A DNA stretch of 64,000 nucleotides from positions 18,019,243-18,083,242 of the forward strand of contig NW_004454181.1 of NCBI RefSeq assembly GCF_000283155.1, written 5' to 3'. Below are positions 10,859-22,320 of this stretch, one piece after another (position 1 is the stretch's first letter; each line of letters opens with the position of its first letter). The DNA comes from Ceratotherium simum simum (Eukaryota; Chordata; Mammalia; Perissodactyla; Rhinocerotidae). The notes under the pieces were generated by a model that saw nothing but the letters and a program-made list of their open reading frames with translations, made no database searches and was not told where the DNA came from. The translations under genes were made by a program, and so were the position numbers.

Positions 10859-11770
10859 TCATTTTTAGAAGGTAAAACTCAGATTAGCTCCATCATCAAG
10901 TCTGTTCTTAAGCTTCCTCTCTGATGTTGTTCCAACCAAAACAAAAACTGCACACCCCTTGTCTTGCCACATTGTTGAACGTTATTTTATACATGTTGCT
11001 GTTTTACTAAGGTTCCATTGAGCAAATGACCAAACTGAGTTGTTAGGGATAGGACGTGCTCTCGGTCAATAAGGGAAGAAGATGGAGTGATTGTGTGTCT
11101 CAATTTTGTGACAAGTCACGTAGCCCAGAAAGAAGCAAGGGAGTCGAGTCTGGGCTTACAGAGAGACTGCCATGACAGAGCACTTTCTGGGCTTGCAATT
11201 AGAAGACTTAGATGATCCAATCACTAGCAGGCAAGGGCTTGACTTCTTGGTAGGTAAGGAAAATGTCCACCTCTCTCAAGGAGCACCATCCCTCTGACTT
11301 TTCCTCTCTGACTTCATCGACCCCAGTTCAGCAGAAGCTCCGCAGTTGCTCTGGTCATTCTTAGGATGAAAGGGGTTTGCTTCAAGGTGCGCACTGCAGC
11401 TGATTAGGGCTACTTCCTTCTGAGGACAGGCTCTCTTCCCCGGGGGAATAGAAGATGAAGGACTTGCAGCTGGCTGACAAGAGGGTTTATGAGCCAAACT
11501 CCACTTGGAAACTTGTAGCCTGCAGAAGCCTCTAGGGACACCACGTGATGCAAAGGGTTCATTTGTCTCCAGAGCACCCCTAAGAGAAACTCCATGTCCT
11601 CCCCTCAGCGTTATATGAACTTCTGGCCTCTTCACTTGCAGGGCCACAACTGCCTGTCTGAAAAAGTTAATCTGAAGGGTCCTGTTGGCTTTTTCAGCTA
11701 GATCCAATGATCTTGAATGTTGTTAGCATGTTGAACACCTAGAATTCAGATTTAGTCATTCCTCACATTA

Positions 11771-12071
11771 TTTTTTTTTGTGAGGAAGATCAGCCCTGAG
11801 CTAACATCCGTGCTAATCCTCCTCTTTTTGCTGAGGAAGACCAGCTCTGAGCTAACATCTATTGCCAAGCTTCCTCCTTTTATTTTTTTTCCCCCCCAAA
11901 GCCCCAGTAGATAGTTGTATGTTGTAGTTGCACATCCTTCTCGTTGCTGTATGTGGGACGTGGCCTCAGCATGGCCAGAGAAGCGGTGCGTCAGTGCGCG
12001 CCCAGGATCCGAACCCGGGCCGCCAGTAGCGGAGCGTGCACACTTAACCTCTAAGCCACGGGGCTGGCCCC
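11771..12071 (-). mobile_element. ERE-type SINE, reverse orientation
   Basis: The T-rich end is at 11771. The blocks 'tgaggaagatcagccctgag' and 'gccccagtagatagttgtat' follow, then 'catggccagagaagcggtgc', and the element ends at the GGGGCTGGCCCC head. A 7-bp direct repeat, TCCTCAC (11760-11766 and 12072-12078), may be the target-site duplication. Confidence 0.92.
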
Positions 12072-13948
12072 TCCTCACCTTTGAATAAGGAAATTATGAA
12101 GAAAGGGAAAAATAACTGTTGAGGTCTGATGCCTTTCTTTGAAGAGACTGTTTTTTAAGAAAGCATTGCTTTTCTCTTGTCACCAATCCACTCCGTCATT
12201 TTTTGTTTTCTGTCTTTCTCCTTTGGTGTTTTTCTCTGAGAAGATGCACAGTGGCAAGCAGGAAGCTGGTTCCTTGGGGAGGAATGTGTGTGGACCTCAA
12301 TTGGCCTGGTCCTGTTCTCCCTGCTCGGCCAGAAATCCTCTGCCCTAAGCATCCCAGAATAATGGGCCTGTTCTTGGGGATAATCTCAGTGTTGATCAGA
12401 CCACAGACTGACCTGTGCTGGGTGCTGGCCTGTTGTAAATCAGGCTGTTGTTGTTCTGTTCTCAAAATAATTTCCAGGGAACAGTGGAAAACCAAGGTGA
12501 TAATAATCCTAGAAAAAAGAGACATTAGTTCACAGGCTCACTGGCAGAAAGGGACATAAGGGTTTTGGTGGCAGTATTTCTCAAAGTGTATTCAGTGAAA
12601 TAATAATGACAAAGAGATGGTCTCTGATAAAAGACAACCAGGGCCAAAAAAATGTACCCTGGCCTTCCCGACCCGTGACCCATAAAGGACTAAGAAAAGA
12701 TACACAGTAAATAAATCTGTTCATCTTTGATTAACTCAGTATTGTTCCAAACTTACTGAGCCTCAGAAATATTTTTTAATATCTATTAACATCTCCATTT
12801 GGGAAATTTTATTTTTTTCAGTATAGCAAAATAATTGACTACTGGGGCCAGGCAGGTAATTGAATGAAATAGACTGGATACAAAAAGGAAAGCAATATTA
12901 TTCATGCACTGATACGTGGCAACTGACGCTTGGCATCAGTGTTTGGATACAATAGGGAGTAGTGGGGAGTGTGGCAAACTGGAAGGCCCATACATTCATC
13001 TCAGGAGGCAGAGCTGGTCACTTGGCTCCAGCTGTTTACCATGTGGAAATATAGGCCTAGTATTGCCAGATTGTCTGAATTTTATTAGAGGAGCTAGAAA
13101 TTCATATTTTTATTTCAAATGTTTGTAACTGATATAATTTTTCAAATACTTCAGACCGATTTCATTTGACCTAAAGTTCTTATTTTGTCTGTGAGCCCCC
13201 TAATTTGCAACCTTTGCTTTATAATATCCTAGGAACTTGGAGTCTCTGCAAAAGAATAATTAGACTCTTCTTTTGAGATTCATCTTCAATGAGGGATCCT
13301 CTTAACCTCTTTGGGTAGAGAAGGGGTGTGACCTTGAAGCAAAAATGCAGGCCTGGGAGTCGGGAGGCCTCTCCCCTAGGCCCGGATGTGTGACTAACTA
13401 CTAATAATAGCTTAGGGAAGTCATTTAAATCTCTGGATCTCAGTTTCCACTTTTGTAAAACTTGGGAATTAGACTAAATCTTGTCCTGTGAGATGCACTA
13501 TGAAAGAACAGAACCCACAGCCAAATAAATTCGGGACATAGTACGTACTTGATGCTTCTCTCAGATCTAACACTGCACATTAACATAACAAGGTTCTGGG
13601 AGGACCCTCAGTCAGTACCCTAGCCGACTTTATTTAACTCAGTTGTGTCAGTTGGAAATGCTCTCTGCTGCAAGCAGCAGAAAACTCAAACAAGTTTAAA
13701 CAACAAAGAGACTTCTTGGCTTAAGTCACTACAAATGTCCTGAGGTGGGCAGGTGATCAGGCGTAGGTTCAATCATTCTAGATCCAGTACTTAGCTTCCT
13801 TCTCATTCAGTCCCCTTCGTGTCATCTTTACCCTCAGGCAGACTTCCCTCAGGGCGATGAGCAGCTCCTGCCTTCATGTGTACATATGATAACTCAAAAC
13901 GGGAGAAAGAAAGGCACTTCTGAAAGCTTTCTTGGAAGGTCTGGGAAG

Positions 13949-14478
13949 TGTAGGGGAGGAAGACAATTCCTCTACCCTCTAGGTCCTTCTGGCTGGTCTA
14001 AGAATTAAATTGGCATGAGACAGAATAACAGGAGAAAATCAAACAAAGCTTTATAACATGTGTACATGGGAGAAACCCAGGAAAACTGAGTGACTTGCAG
14101 AATGGCCAAAGCTGCCACCTTAAATACCATCTGCAGCTCAAGACAAAGGAGGATGTTGGAGGTGGGGAAAGTCAGTTATGGGAGATTACCAGAAAAAGAA
14201 CAATAAACAAGAGTAGGGTTATTATGCAGATTTAAGTCCTTGCCTTCTGCATTGATAACAGTTTCTAGAGATAAGGTCATCCTCTTCTTCCTGGTATGCA
14301 GAGGAAGACATCTTTACAAATGGAGATTTCCCTTACAAATGTAAATGTCTCTTACGAAGGGTAACTTCTACTTGGTTTTCAGAGCTTCTCCCTTGTCTGC
14401 AGTTTCCTAAAAGTAACCAGCCCAAAATACTCACACCACAGAGACACAACTTGAGGTGGCAAATTCTTCTCCCCTACA
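13949..14478. mobile_element. Solo LTR of an old endogenous retrovirus
   Basis: The element opens with TGTAGGGGAG and closes with CTCCCCTACA, a perfect 10-bp inverted terminal pair of the TG...CA type, spaced 530 bp as for an LTR. A diverged, truncated relative starts with the same TGTAGGGG at 27235. No gag, pol or env remnant adjoins it. The family could not be named with confidence. The flanks show only a poor 3-4 bp match as possible target duplication. Confidence 0.7.
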
Positions 14479-15179
14479 GAAACTTACTCCCAAGACCGTC
14501 CTCAGTGACCCCAGTGGGTCACATGCCTGTCTTTGAGCCAAGCCTTGTGAGCAGGAGATGGGGTTATGCTAACTAGGTTATACCTGAGCCACAGAGTCCA
14601 GCATGAAGTCAGCTTCCCTGAAAGCATATGAGCTACCCAGAGAAGATGTAAAATCCAAAGGAAAAAATGAGACAGTTTCCAAGAAAAGGAGAACAGATGT
14701 TGGAGAGGCCACCTCCATGTCCTCAGCACTCTCACCTTAAAATGTTTTTGAGGCTAGACTCTGTGAATTGCTTTCCGTGTATTAGTAGGAACATACACAC
14801 TTTGGGACATTCCATACTATATATCCCTAAGGTTCTTCCAACTCTGAAGTGGAGTAATTCAATGAAAGACCCCGGAATAGGAAGCTAGGAAATACTAGAT
14901 AAGTGTTAGTTATTATCTTAACTGATGGGTGCTGAAGGGCATTTCCTTTTGCCACATATCCATGATATGATAATACATGATGGGATGTCAGGCAAAGAAT
15001 ACAAGATCTAAGAGGGCAATTTTTTTTTCTAAAAAGCCACGTTAAAGCATATATCTCAAGAACTAGCTCTATCCGTTTTGTCTCAGATTCACACATTTGA
15101 GAAAATGATGTCTTTTTTGTTTCATGTTTGTACAGTTGAATACTAGGGCCCTCACTTAAGATTTATGCTCCATTTAATC

Positions 15180-15400
15180 CCATGCAACATCCAGCCTAGC
15201 CTTGTTTATACTGCGAGAGACGCTTTATGCAAACGGCAGAAGCACTGTTAATGGAATAACAATCCTGTTAGAGCATTTTCTTTTAATATAGCAACTGTGC
15301 TTGTGGTCTAAAGGCGACCCATTAATCAGATTTATGGAATGACTTCAAGGAGAGATTAGCTTCAGAATTGCATTAGCTTAGTTTCTCCCAGGGCTCAGTT
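15180..15400. other. Unique A/T-rich stretch with homeobox-type motifs (candidate conserved non-coding element)
   Basis: No repeat family is recognisable. The stretch holds an octamer-like TTATGCAAAC and several TAAT cores (TTAATGGAATAAC, CATTAATCAG, GCATTAGC) in about 200 bp. Regulatory function is only a guess from composition and lack of repeats. Confidence 0.2.
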
Positions 15401-16499
15401 TAATGAGTGTGGAAACCATACACCAGCAAGAGATTTGTATTTTTCCATCCAGCTTCGTCAATTTTTATTTGTATTTGGAAAACATGCACTAAGGAAGCAG
15501 AAGTGTGGACCAGAGGAATCCATGGAGGTTTTCGTCCCCATATTGTAACGGAGCAAAAACTTTCCAGTGTTTCATCCATCCACCTGTTCATCCATTTAGC
15601 AAATATTAATTCGGGACCTAGTGTGTGTGCACTAATGTGGTAGGCCTTGTGTGCCCTTAAGGAGATCAGGGATCTCGAGGAGCTTGTAAACAGCTACAGT
15701 GTCCCCTGCCTGTGTACAAAGGGACACAGTCAGGCAGGGGGTGCGGTGACTCATCTGCCTGTGAGAAACAGCAAGGCCGAGGGAAGCTTTCCCTGAAGAG
15801 GTGACATTTCAGGAGCTCACTGAAGGATGAGCAGCATTTAAACAGGCAGAGGGAACACATTCAGCTCACCGCCTGTCCATGTGTCAACTAAAGCTTGTGT
15901 GTGTGGCTTATGCTGGTGTCAAAAAGACCAGGATCAAGAAATGTCAGAAACTTAGGAGAAGAAGGACTCAGATAAGAAATTTTAAAATTCTGACTTTTTA
16001 CCAAGACTTGGAGACTCTCTTTTCCATAAGCCAGGTGTTATAATTCCCGGTGAAATTATAACATAAGAATAATTCCAGATGCTAGAGGAGAGCGGCCAGT
16101 CTTCTGACAGCCTGGCACTGAGGGCTTGATTACCCAGCAGCGGCAAGCGCCGCTGGAGAAGAAGGAGGCCTGGCCTGAACCCTGTTTTTATGTGTATGTC
16201 AGTTACCTTTTGTGCCAGAGCCCCCACTGGCAAGCCTGAGAAGGAGGCAACCAGAGGTCCTGATCCTGGGTCTGTCACTAATTAACTGCATGACCTAAAT
16301 GAAGCCACTTAAGCTGTTGGGGCCCCATTTGTCTCATCTTTAAACAGCAATAATAATCTCTCTATGGTATATTTTGTGAAACGTTGTACAGATGACATGC
16401 AAGAGGGCTTGAAAATAGCGGAGCTGTAGAAACAACTATACAGTGTGATGCCAGAGGTAGGTGAGGACAGCAGTCTCAACAATGACATTTAAAATGTGA

Positions 16500-16735
16500 C
16501 ATCTTACTGGATGCTTCGCACCCAGGACTTTGGCACCAGACCTGGGATAGTCTCAGAACTGCCACCTACTAAATGTATGGACATACATAATTACTTGATC
16601 ACTTGAGCCTCCATCTCAGCATCTGTAAAACGGGACAATACTAGCACCTGTCTCCCAAGGTCATGTGGATTGAACGAGATAATCCTTGTAAAAAGTTTAA
16701 CTCAGTGTCTGCGCCATAAGTAGTTCTAAGTAATT
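16500..16735 (+). repeat. MIR SINE
   Basis: Blocks include 'gccacctactaaatg', 'tccatctcagcatctgtaaa' and 'tcaagtg'-like tail remnants ending near 'gcgccataagtagttcta'. Confidence 0.65.
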
Positions 16736-17770
16736 TTTTTTTTTTTTAATTTTCAGTCACTGCAACTCTAATTGTTTCAATGCTAGGCCCACCCTGAGCC
16801 TTCATCTTTCTTGCTACATTCTCCACACATATAAGGGAGGAACTGTTTAATTATTCGTAAAAATCAAGGACATTCACTGAGCCACATTTACCAGTGGGCA
16901 GGGTTATAATGTTTTAAAAGAAGAAACTTATTATATTCTGCCCTCTCAATTCTCTTCTTTGTGGCAGAATTTAAAACCTGAATTTGGGAAACCCCTCTGG
17001 AGCCTAGACCTCTTTCTCCACCTCTCTTTCCACAGCACACCCGACCACACTCATACCAAGATTTAGATTCAGACAAGGGATGTAAGTGGCCTCATCTATC
17101 CCACAGCCTAAGCCACTTCTTCCAACCCAACTTCTAACATAGAGTGTGCATTAGAATATCATACTTGTATGCCTATTAATAAAGAAGCTATTTGCTCCCC
17201 ATTCTACTATTATTTCCTCTGAATAACAGTTCTCTGGGAAACCCAAAGGAGGTGAGATGATTGACAGGGCAGAATTTAGGCTTTGCCAGGGCCATCCCAA
17301 CATCAAAATATGGTCATAAATCCAGGTACATCCAGAGTTGCTACAGGTGTTAAATAAGACAATGTGTGTAAAATGCTTAGCATAGCGCCTGGCGTTCAGT
17401 AGCACTCAGAAAATGTTAGCTAAAATATTGCTAAGGAGAGTTCTATAACCTTGATAGCTGGCAGTCATCATGAGCTTGGCCCACGGGGGAGTAAGCAAGA
17501 AAGACCATTGGCTGGAGTTTGGAACCGCATGAAAGAAGACAAACTCTTTACCATAGGACTTGACTCCAAGTTCTAATTGCATAGCAAAATGAGCCTGGGG
17601 GAAGAATCTGAAAAATACAGACAACAGAGGAACAGCTAGTGTCATTTGAAGCATGACTATGAAAAGTGCCGCTGGCTGGAGTTTACAGACCAGCAGACCA
17701 TTGCATCCATCCCACAGGTCTCTGCGCTGCATTTGGCTTCTCTCCGAAGCATCAATTTTGCAAGTGCCCA

Positions 17771-17824
17771 CCCCACTCCCACTGCCTACCCCACTCCCAC
17801 TGCCTACCCCACTCCCACTGCCTC
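17771..17824. repeat. 18-bp tandem repeat, three units
   Basis: The unit CCCCACTCCCACTGCCTA is repeated three times with no or almost no change. It lies in a non-coding stretch, and its short perfect units suggest possible length polymorphism. Confidence 0.85.
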
Positions 17825-18169
17825 ACCCTGTGCGCACAGGAGGCCATAAGCTATTTGGGCCAATTCAGCTTGTCATTTCAGGATAGAATGCGTTAGATCC
17901 CCCCCAAACTCAATGGATGGAAGGGTCATAAAACAAGAATTCAGGTGGCCCTGAAGCTCTGCACTCATGTCATCAGGCATGATTTGTATTTCAGCCAATG
18001 AGGATTTCTAGCCTCTGTTTGGCCATTAAGAAGCTCCAAAGGGTGAGGCTCCTGTTCTCAACCAGCCTCGGTTATGTCTATGTCACCAGATTCTGAGACT
18101 TCATCTGCTTTGTACCTCACTCCCAAACAGAACCAAGAGATCACATTGAGCCATGAAGCTCCCACAAGT

Positions 18170-18360
18170 GTCATTCAGATGTCCCAGTAGGCACAGCTAT
18201 GTGACCTTACACAAGTTAGGTAAGCTTTCTGGGCCTAAGTTTCCTCATCTATGAAGTAGAGATAATAGTAATAATAAAAGTTGTTTCATTATTAGACAGT
18301 TAAATGGTAATGTAAGTTAAGTGCTGGGCTCATTTAGATACTCAATATGTGTAAGCTTAT
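18170..18360 (+). repeat. MIR SINE
   Basis: 'gctatgtgaccttacacaag' is followed by 'tttcctcatctatgaagtag' and an AT-rich tail 'agatactcaatatgtgtaag'. Confidence 0.65.
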
Positions 18361-19639
18361 GTCATGTTGCATTACATTATGCTATAATATCATTTTTGGG
18401 AGTCTACTGGTGAGTCCATAGAAAAAGAGATTGGATGTTAAAATGGCTAAAGGTTAGGAAAAGCTTCCCTCCTACTGCCCCATGTTCAACATAAGTCTAC
18501 AAGGAATCAGTTACTAAATATTTGCTGAACACTCCCCCATGTGCTAGACACCATACCAGACCCCATGTAGGCACAGAAGTATAAGACCCAGGGTCATCGC
18601 AGCTCTCAGCAAGCTTATTACATAGTTGAAGACGTGAGACATTTAGGAAACAGAATCACAATACGTAAGGAAGTGGGGCAACAAGAGGTGCACCATTGAC
18701 ACTCAGTGCCCAGGACTGAAAGAGAAAGGTAGGATTTAGATCAGCAGAAGCTAGTGGAAGGGCATTGGGAGTAACATCTCATGCCTTGAATGCCCCCAGG
18801 CTGCCTCCCCATAATCTGTGGCCGTGACTTTGCCAGACTGCACCTGTGAATCCCCTGTCCCCCGAGCATGGTGTTTCCATGACCATCACTGCTTGGTGCC
18901 ATTCTGTGCTCAGTTCTGCTTTCTGTGTGTGGCAACCATGTGGACTAAGAGGTCAAGGAGTGGGCTATCCTCAAAGCTGGGCATTCAATGTGCTCTCAGT
19001 AAAAAGAAGGACTTTATACTGTACAAATGTGACCCACACACGTCAGTCCTCAGCAGCATCTGGGTGATAATGAGGTCACATTAATATAAATGCCCCAGTG
19101 ACACTCAGCACCAAACTGCTGATTTGGGACTTCAGTCCACCCACGCTAATCCTTAAGACTCCCCAGATATGTTTGGGCATCCTCAGGGAAGGTGACTATT
19201 ACTTGTGTCCCCAGTATTTCCAGCCAAGCCAGGCCCAGGTCTCCTACCACTCCTCTGGCCTCAGCTGTCCCCTTCTGGTACTTTCCTGAGTCCTCTAAGT
19301 CTGAAGCCCTTTCTCTGTGGTCTGCAGCCAACAGATGGGTGCAGCAGGCAAAGAAGAGATGGGGGGGAGCGGAAACACAGTTGCACTCACTGCCCTCTGT
19401 CCCCAGCCCAGGCTGTCTTCAGTATAACTGAGCTTCTGTTCCATTTCCTGGTGCCAGGTCGGGGAAAGAGGCTACACAACCCTTTCTTCCTTTTCAGTTC
19501 CTACCCCCTCTCACCAGTGTCCTCCTCCAGCCAAAAAACCCCACCTCATTCATATCAGCTCATGAAAAGTGACAACTACGCAGTCTCCAGTCTACTGTCT
19601 CCGCAGCAGTGCCCCTGTTTGCTCTAAGCTAATGATAAC

Positions 19640-19880
19640 TATAAGGATAATCATAGTGGCAGTAAATGCCATTTGCTGTGAGCTCATTACATACTTTTCA
19701 TATCTTATTTAACTCTCACTATAACTTATAGAATAGATTTTATTTGTCCCATTTTATAAATGAATAAGCTGAGAGACAGTAAGTAGTGGGTTCAAGGTCA
19801 TACTACATATAAGAAGTAGTTCCAAGTCTCAAATCACACTCACCTGACTCCAAAGCTTTTAACCACTCTATGATACTGCC
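19640..19880 (-). repeat. MIR SINE, reverse orientation
   Basis: 'gccatttgctgtgagctcat', 'ccattttataaatgaataag' and 'ggttcaaggtcatactacat' are followed by 'cttttaaccactctatgata', the reversed MIR head. Confidence 0.75.
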
Positions 19881-20084
19881 TCTCCCTCACCACCGCCAAA
19901 ACAATGGAGCATTGCCGGTATTCCTGAACCAGCCCCAGGGCCCTTGGTTGTGCCATGGAAAGAATGGAGGTTCTAGCCCAAGCTTTATCACTGTATACCT
20001 TGGCCAGGTCACTCCTAGTCTCAGTTTCCTCACCTGAATAATGGGGGTTGAATTGGAGTTCTCTCAAATATCCTCCAGCCCTGT

Positions 20085-21510
20085 TTTTATTGTTTGTTTA
20101 TTAAGACTTTATTTTTTTTAGAGCAGTTTTAGGTTCACAGTAAAATTAAGGGGAAGGTACAGAGATTTTCTACATACACCCTGTCCCCACACATGCATAG
20201 TCTCCCCCATTAGCGACATCTCCCACCAGAATTTGTTACAATGTAACATTTGTTACAATAGGTGAACCTACATGAACATATCACTATCATCCAAAGTCCA
20301 CAGTTTACATTATGGCTCACTCTTGGTGTTTTACATTCTATGGACAAATGTATAATGACATGTATCCACCATTATAGTATCACACAGAGTATTTTCAATG
20401 TCCTGAAAATCCTCTGTGTTCCTCCTTTTCATTCTTCCCCAGCCCCCAACTCCTGGCAACCACTGACCTTTTTACTGTCTCCGTAGTTTTGCCTTTTCCA
20501 GAATGTCATATAGTTGGAATCATACAGTATGTAGCCTTTTCACATTGGCTTCTTTCACTTAGTAATATCTATTTAAGGTTCCTTCATGTATTTTCATAGC
20601 TTGATAGCTCATTTCTTCTTAGTGTTCAATAATTATTCCATTGTCTGGATATACCACAGCTTATCCACTCACCTACTGAAGGACATCTTGGTTCCACATT
20701 TTGGCAGCTATGAATAAAGCTGCTATAAATATTAATGTGCAGGTTTTGTGTGCACATGTGTTTTCAACTCCTTTAGGTAAACACCAAAGAGCGCGACTGG
20801 TGAATCATGTGATAAGAGTATGTTTAGTTTTATAAGAAACTGTCAAACTGTCGTTCAAAGTGGCTGTACCATTGTGCATTCCCACCAGCAATGAATTAGC
20901 ATTCCTGTTGCTCCACATCCTCACCAACGTTTGCTGTTGTCAGTGTTCTGGATTTTGGCCATTCTAATAAGTATGTAGTGATATCTCATTGTTGTTTTAA
21001 TTTACATTTCTCTGATGACATATAATGTGGAACATCTTTTCATATGCTTATTTGCAGTCTATGTGTCTTCTTTGGTGAGGTGTCTGTTCACATCTTTTGC
21101 CATTTTTTAATTGGGTTGTTCATTTTCTTATTGTTGTGTTTTAAGTGTTCTTTGTATATTTTGAATAAATGGTCCTTTATCTGTTGTGTCTTTTGCAAGA
21201 CACATATTTTCTCCCAGTCTGTGGCTTGTCTTCTCATTCTTTTAACATTGTCTTTTACAGAGTAGAAGTTTTTAGTTCTAATGAAGTTCAGCTTAAATCA
21301 ATTATTTCTTTCATGGATAGTGCCTTTGGTGTTGTCTCTAAAAAGTCATCACCATGCCCAAGATCGTCTAGATTTTCTCCTACGCTATTGTCTAACAGTT
21401 TTATAGTTTTGCATTTTACCCTTAAGTCTGTGATCCATTTTGATTAATTTTTAATAAGGATGTAAGCTCTGCATGTAGATTCGTTTTTTTGCATGTGGAT
21501 GTCTGGTTGT
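20085..21510 (-). mobile_element. L1 3' end, reverse orientation (about 1.4 kb)
   Basis: The sequence carries the standard reversed L1 blocks: 'gtacagagattttctacata', 'gctatgaataaagctgctat', 'ccattgtgcattcccaccag' and 'cacatcctcaccaacgtttg'. Further on are 'gtgatatctcattgttgttt' and 'tctcccagtctgtggcttgt'. It spans the end of ORF2 and the 3' UTR of an old L1M-class element, with frames broken. No intact reverse transcriptase is present. Confidence 0.9.
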
Positions 21511-21984
21511 CCCCACACCAGACACGTGTGGAAAAACCATGGTCAGTGGGGCAGCCAGACTGACCATTCTGGGCCTGATGTTTGAGCTCCCTGAAGGACA
21601 GCTCAGGACAGCTCATCATCCTATTTTGAATAGGGAGTCCCACAGACTAATTCTCCTGATAAATTCCCTCTACTCTGATTCCTTGAAACCATTTTTATAA
21701 AACCCACATACTTGAGAAACCGAGCCTTAAGCATCCTCTCCTCCTCCATTTCCCCCTTTCACCTGCTTCCCCATGGCATCCAGTTGGTTACAAACCTCTC
21801 TTGCTATTTATTTACCTCTTAATAAGCCCTCTCTCCTCTCGGAAAGTCACTTAGCGCTGCACCACTTAATTTCTCCTCGAGGCGGAATCTGCCAGATGGA
21901 GTCTTCATCCCAAGCCCCGTTGATTTGTCTTATTTTTAAACAGCAGTGAACATCCCATGAAACTAAAATAGCACTCAGTTCCCA

Positions 21985-22320
21985 GGTGTGGACTCACTGA
22001 GCAGGGAGATGATCAAGAGCGTGTGGCCGCGTCCACCTGGGGCAGCTGTTTGGACGTGCTGGATTAACAAGGGAATGACTTCCTCAGGCGGCTCCCGGCC
22101 GGCTGCTGGCCGCGTCTGGGCGTCACTCAATGCAGGAGCACGCCGCTGTTCTGCGTCAGATGGATTCAGCCACTCATCGCTCCCTCTGGCTGGACGCCCT
22201 CAGGCTGTGCATCCTTGCGTTTTCCACAGACGTGCTCCTGACAGTCGAGGAGACAAATGAGCCCCAGAGACAAGAGACCAGCACAAAGTGGCCCAGGACA
22301 AGAAGGAAATGACCCTGAGG
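21985..22320. other. CpG-rich intronic patch
   Basis: Roughly 15 CpG dinucleotides fall within about 240 bp (GGCCGCGTCC, CTCCCGGCCGGCTG, CACGCCGCTG and others), while the surrounding intron is CpG-poor and A/T-rich. No repeat family is recognised. It could be an intronic enhancer or an orphan promoter. Frames across it (for example from 21988) show no recognisable protein. Confidence 0.35.

Noticed and set aside
11276..11707. 143-codon minus-strand frame
   Set aside because: No recognisable domain, and competing frames overlap it. It stops just before the reverse SINE, so it is treated as chance.
11752..12078. 108-codon minus-strand frame, with near-identical peptides at 39423-39889 and a sense relative at 59872-60189
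   Set aside because: These are translations of ERE SINE copies, which explains the shared peptides such as 'RPHGLAVKCARS'-like stretches.
19205..19627. 140-codon + strand frame
   Set aside because: Low-complexity Pro/Ser/Leu composition, overlapping frames on both strands, and no homologous motif.
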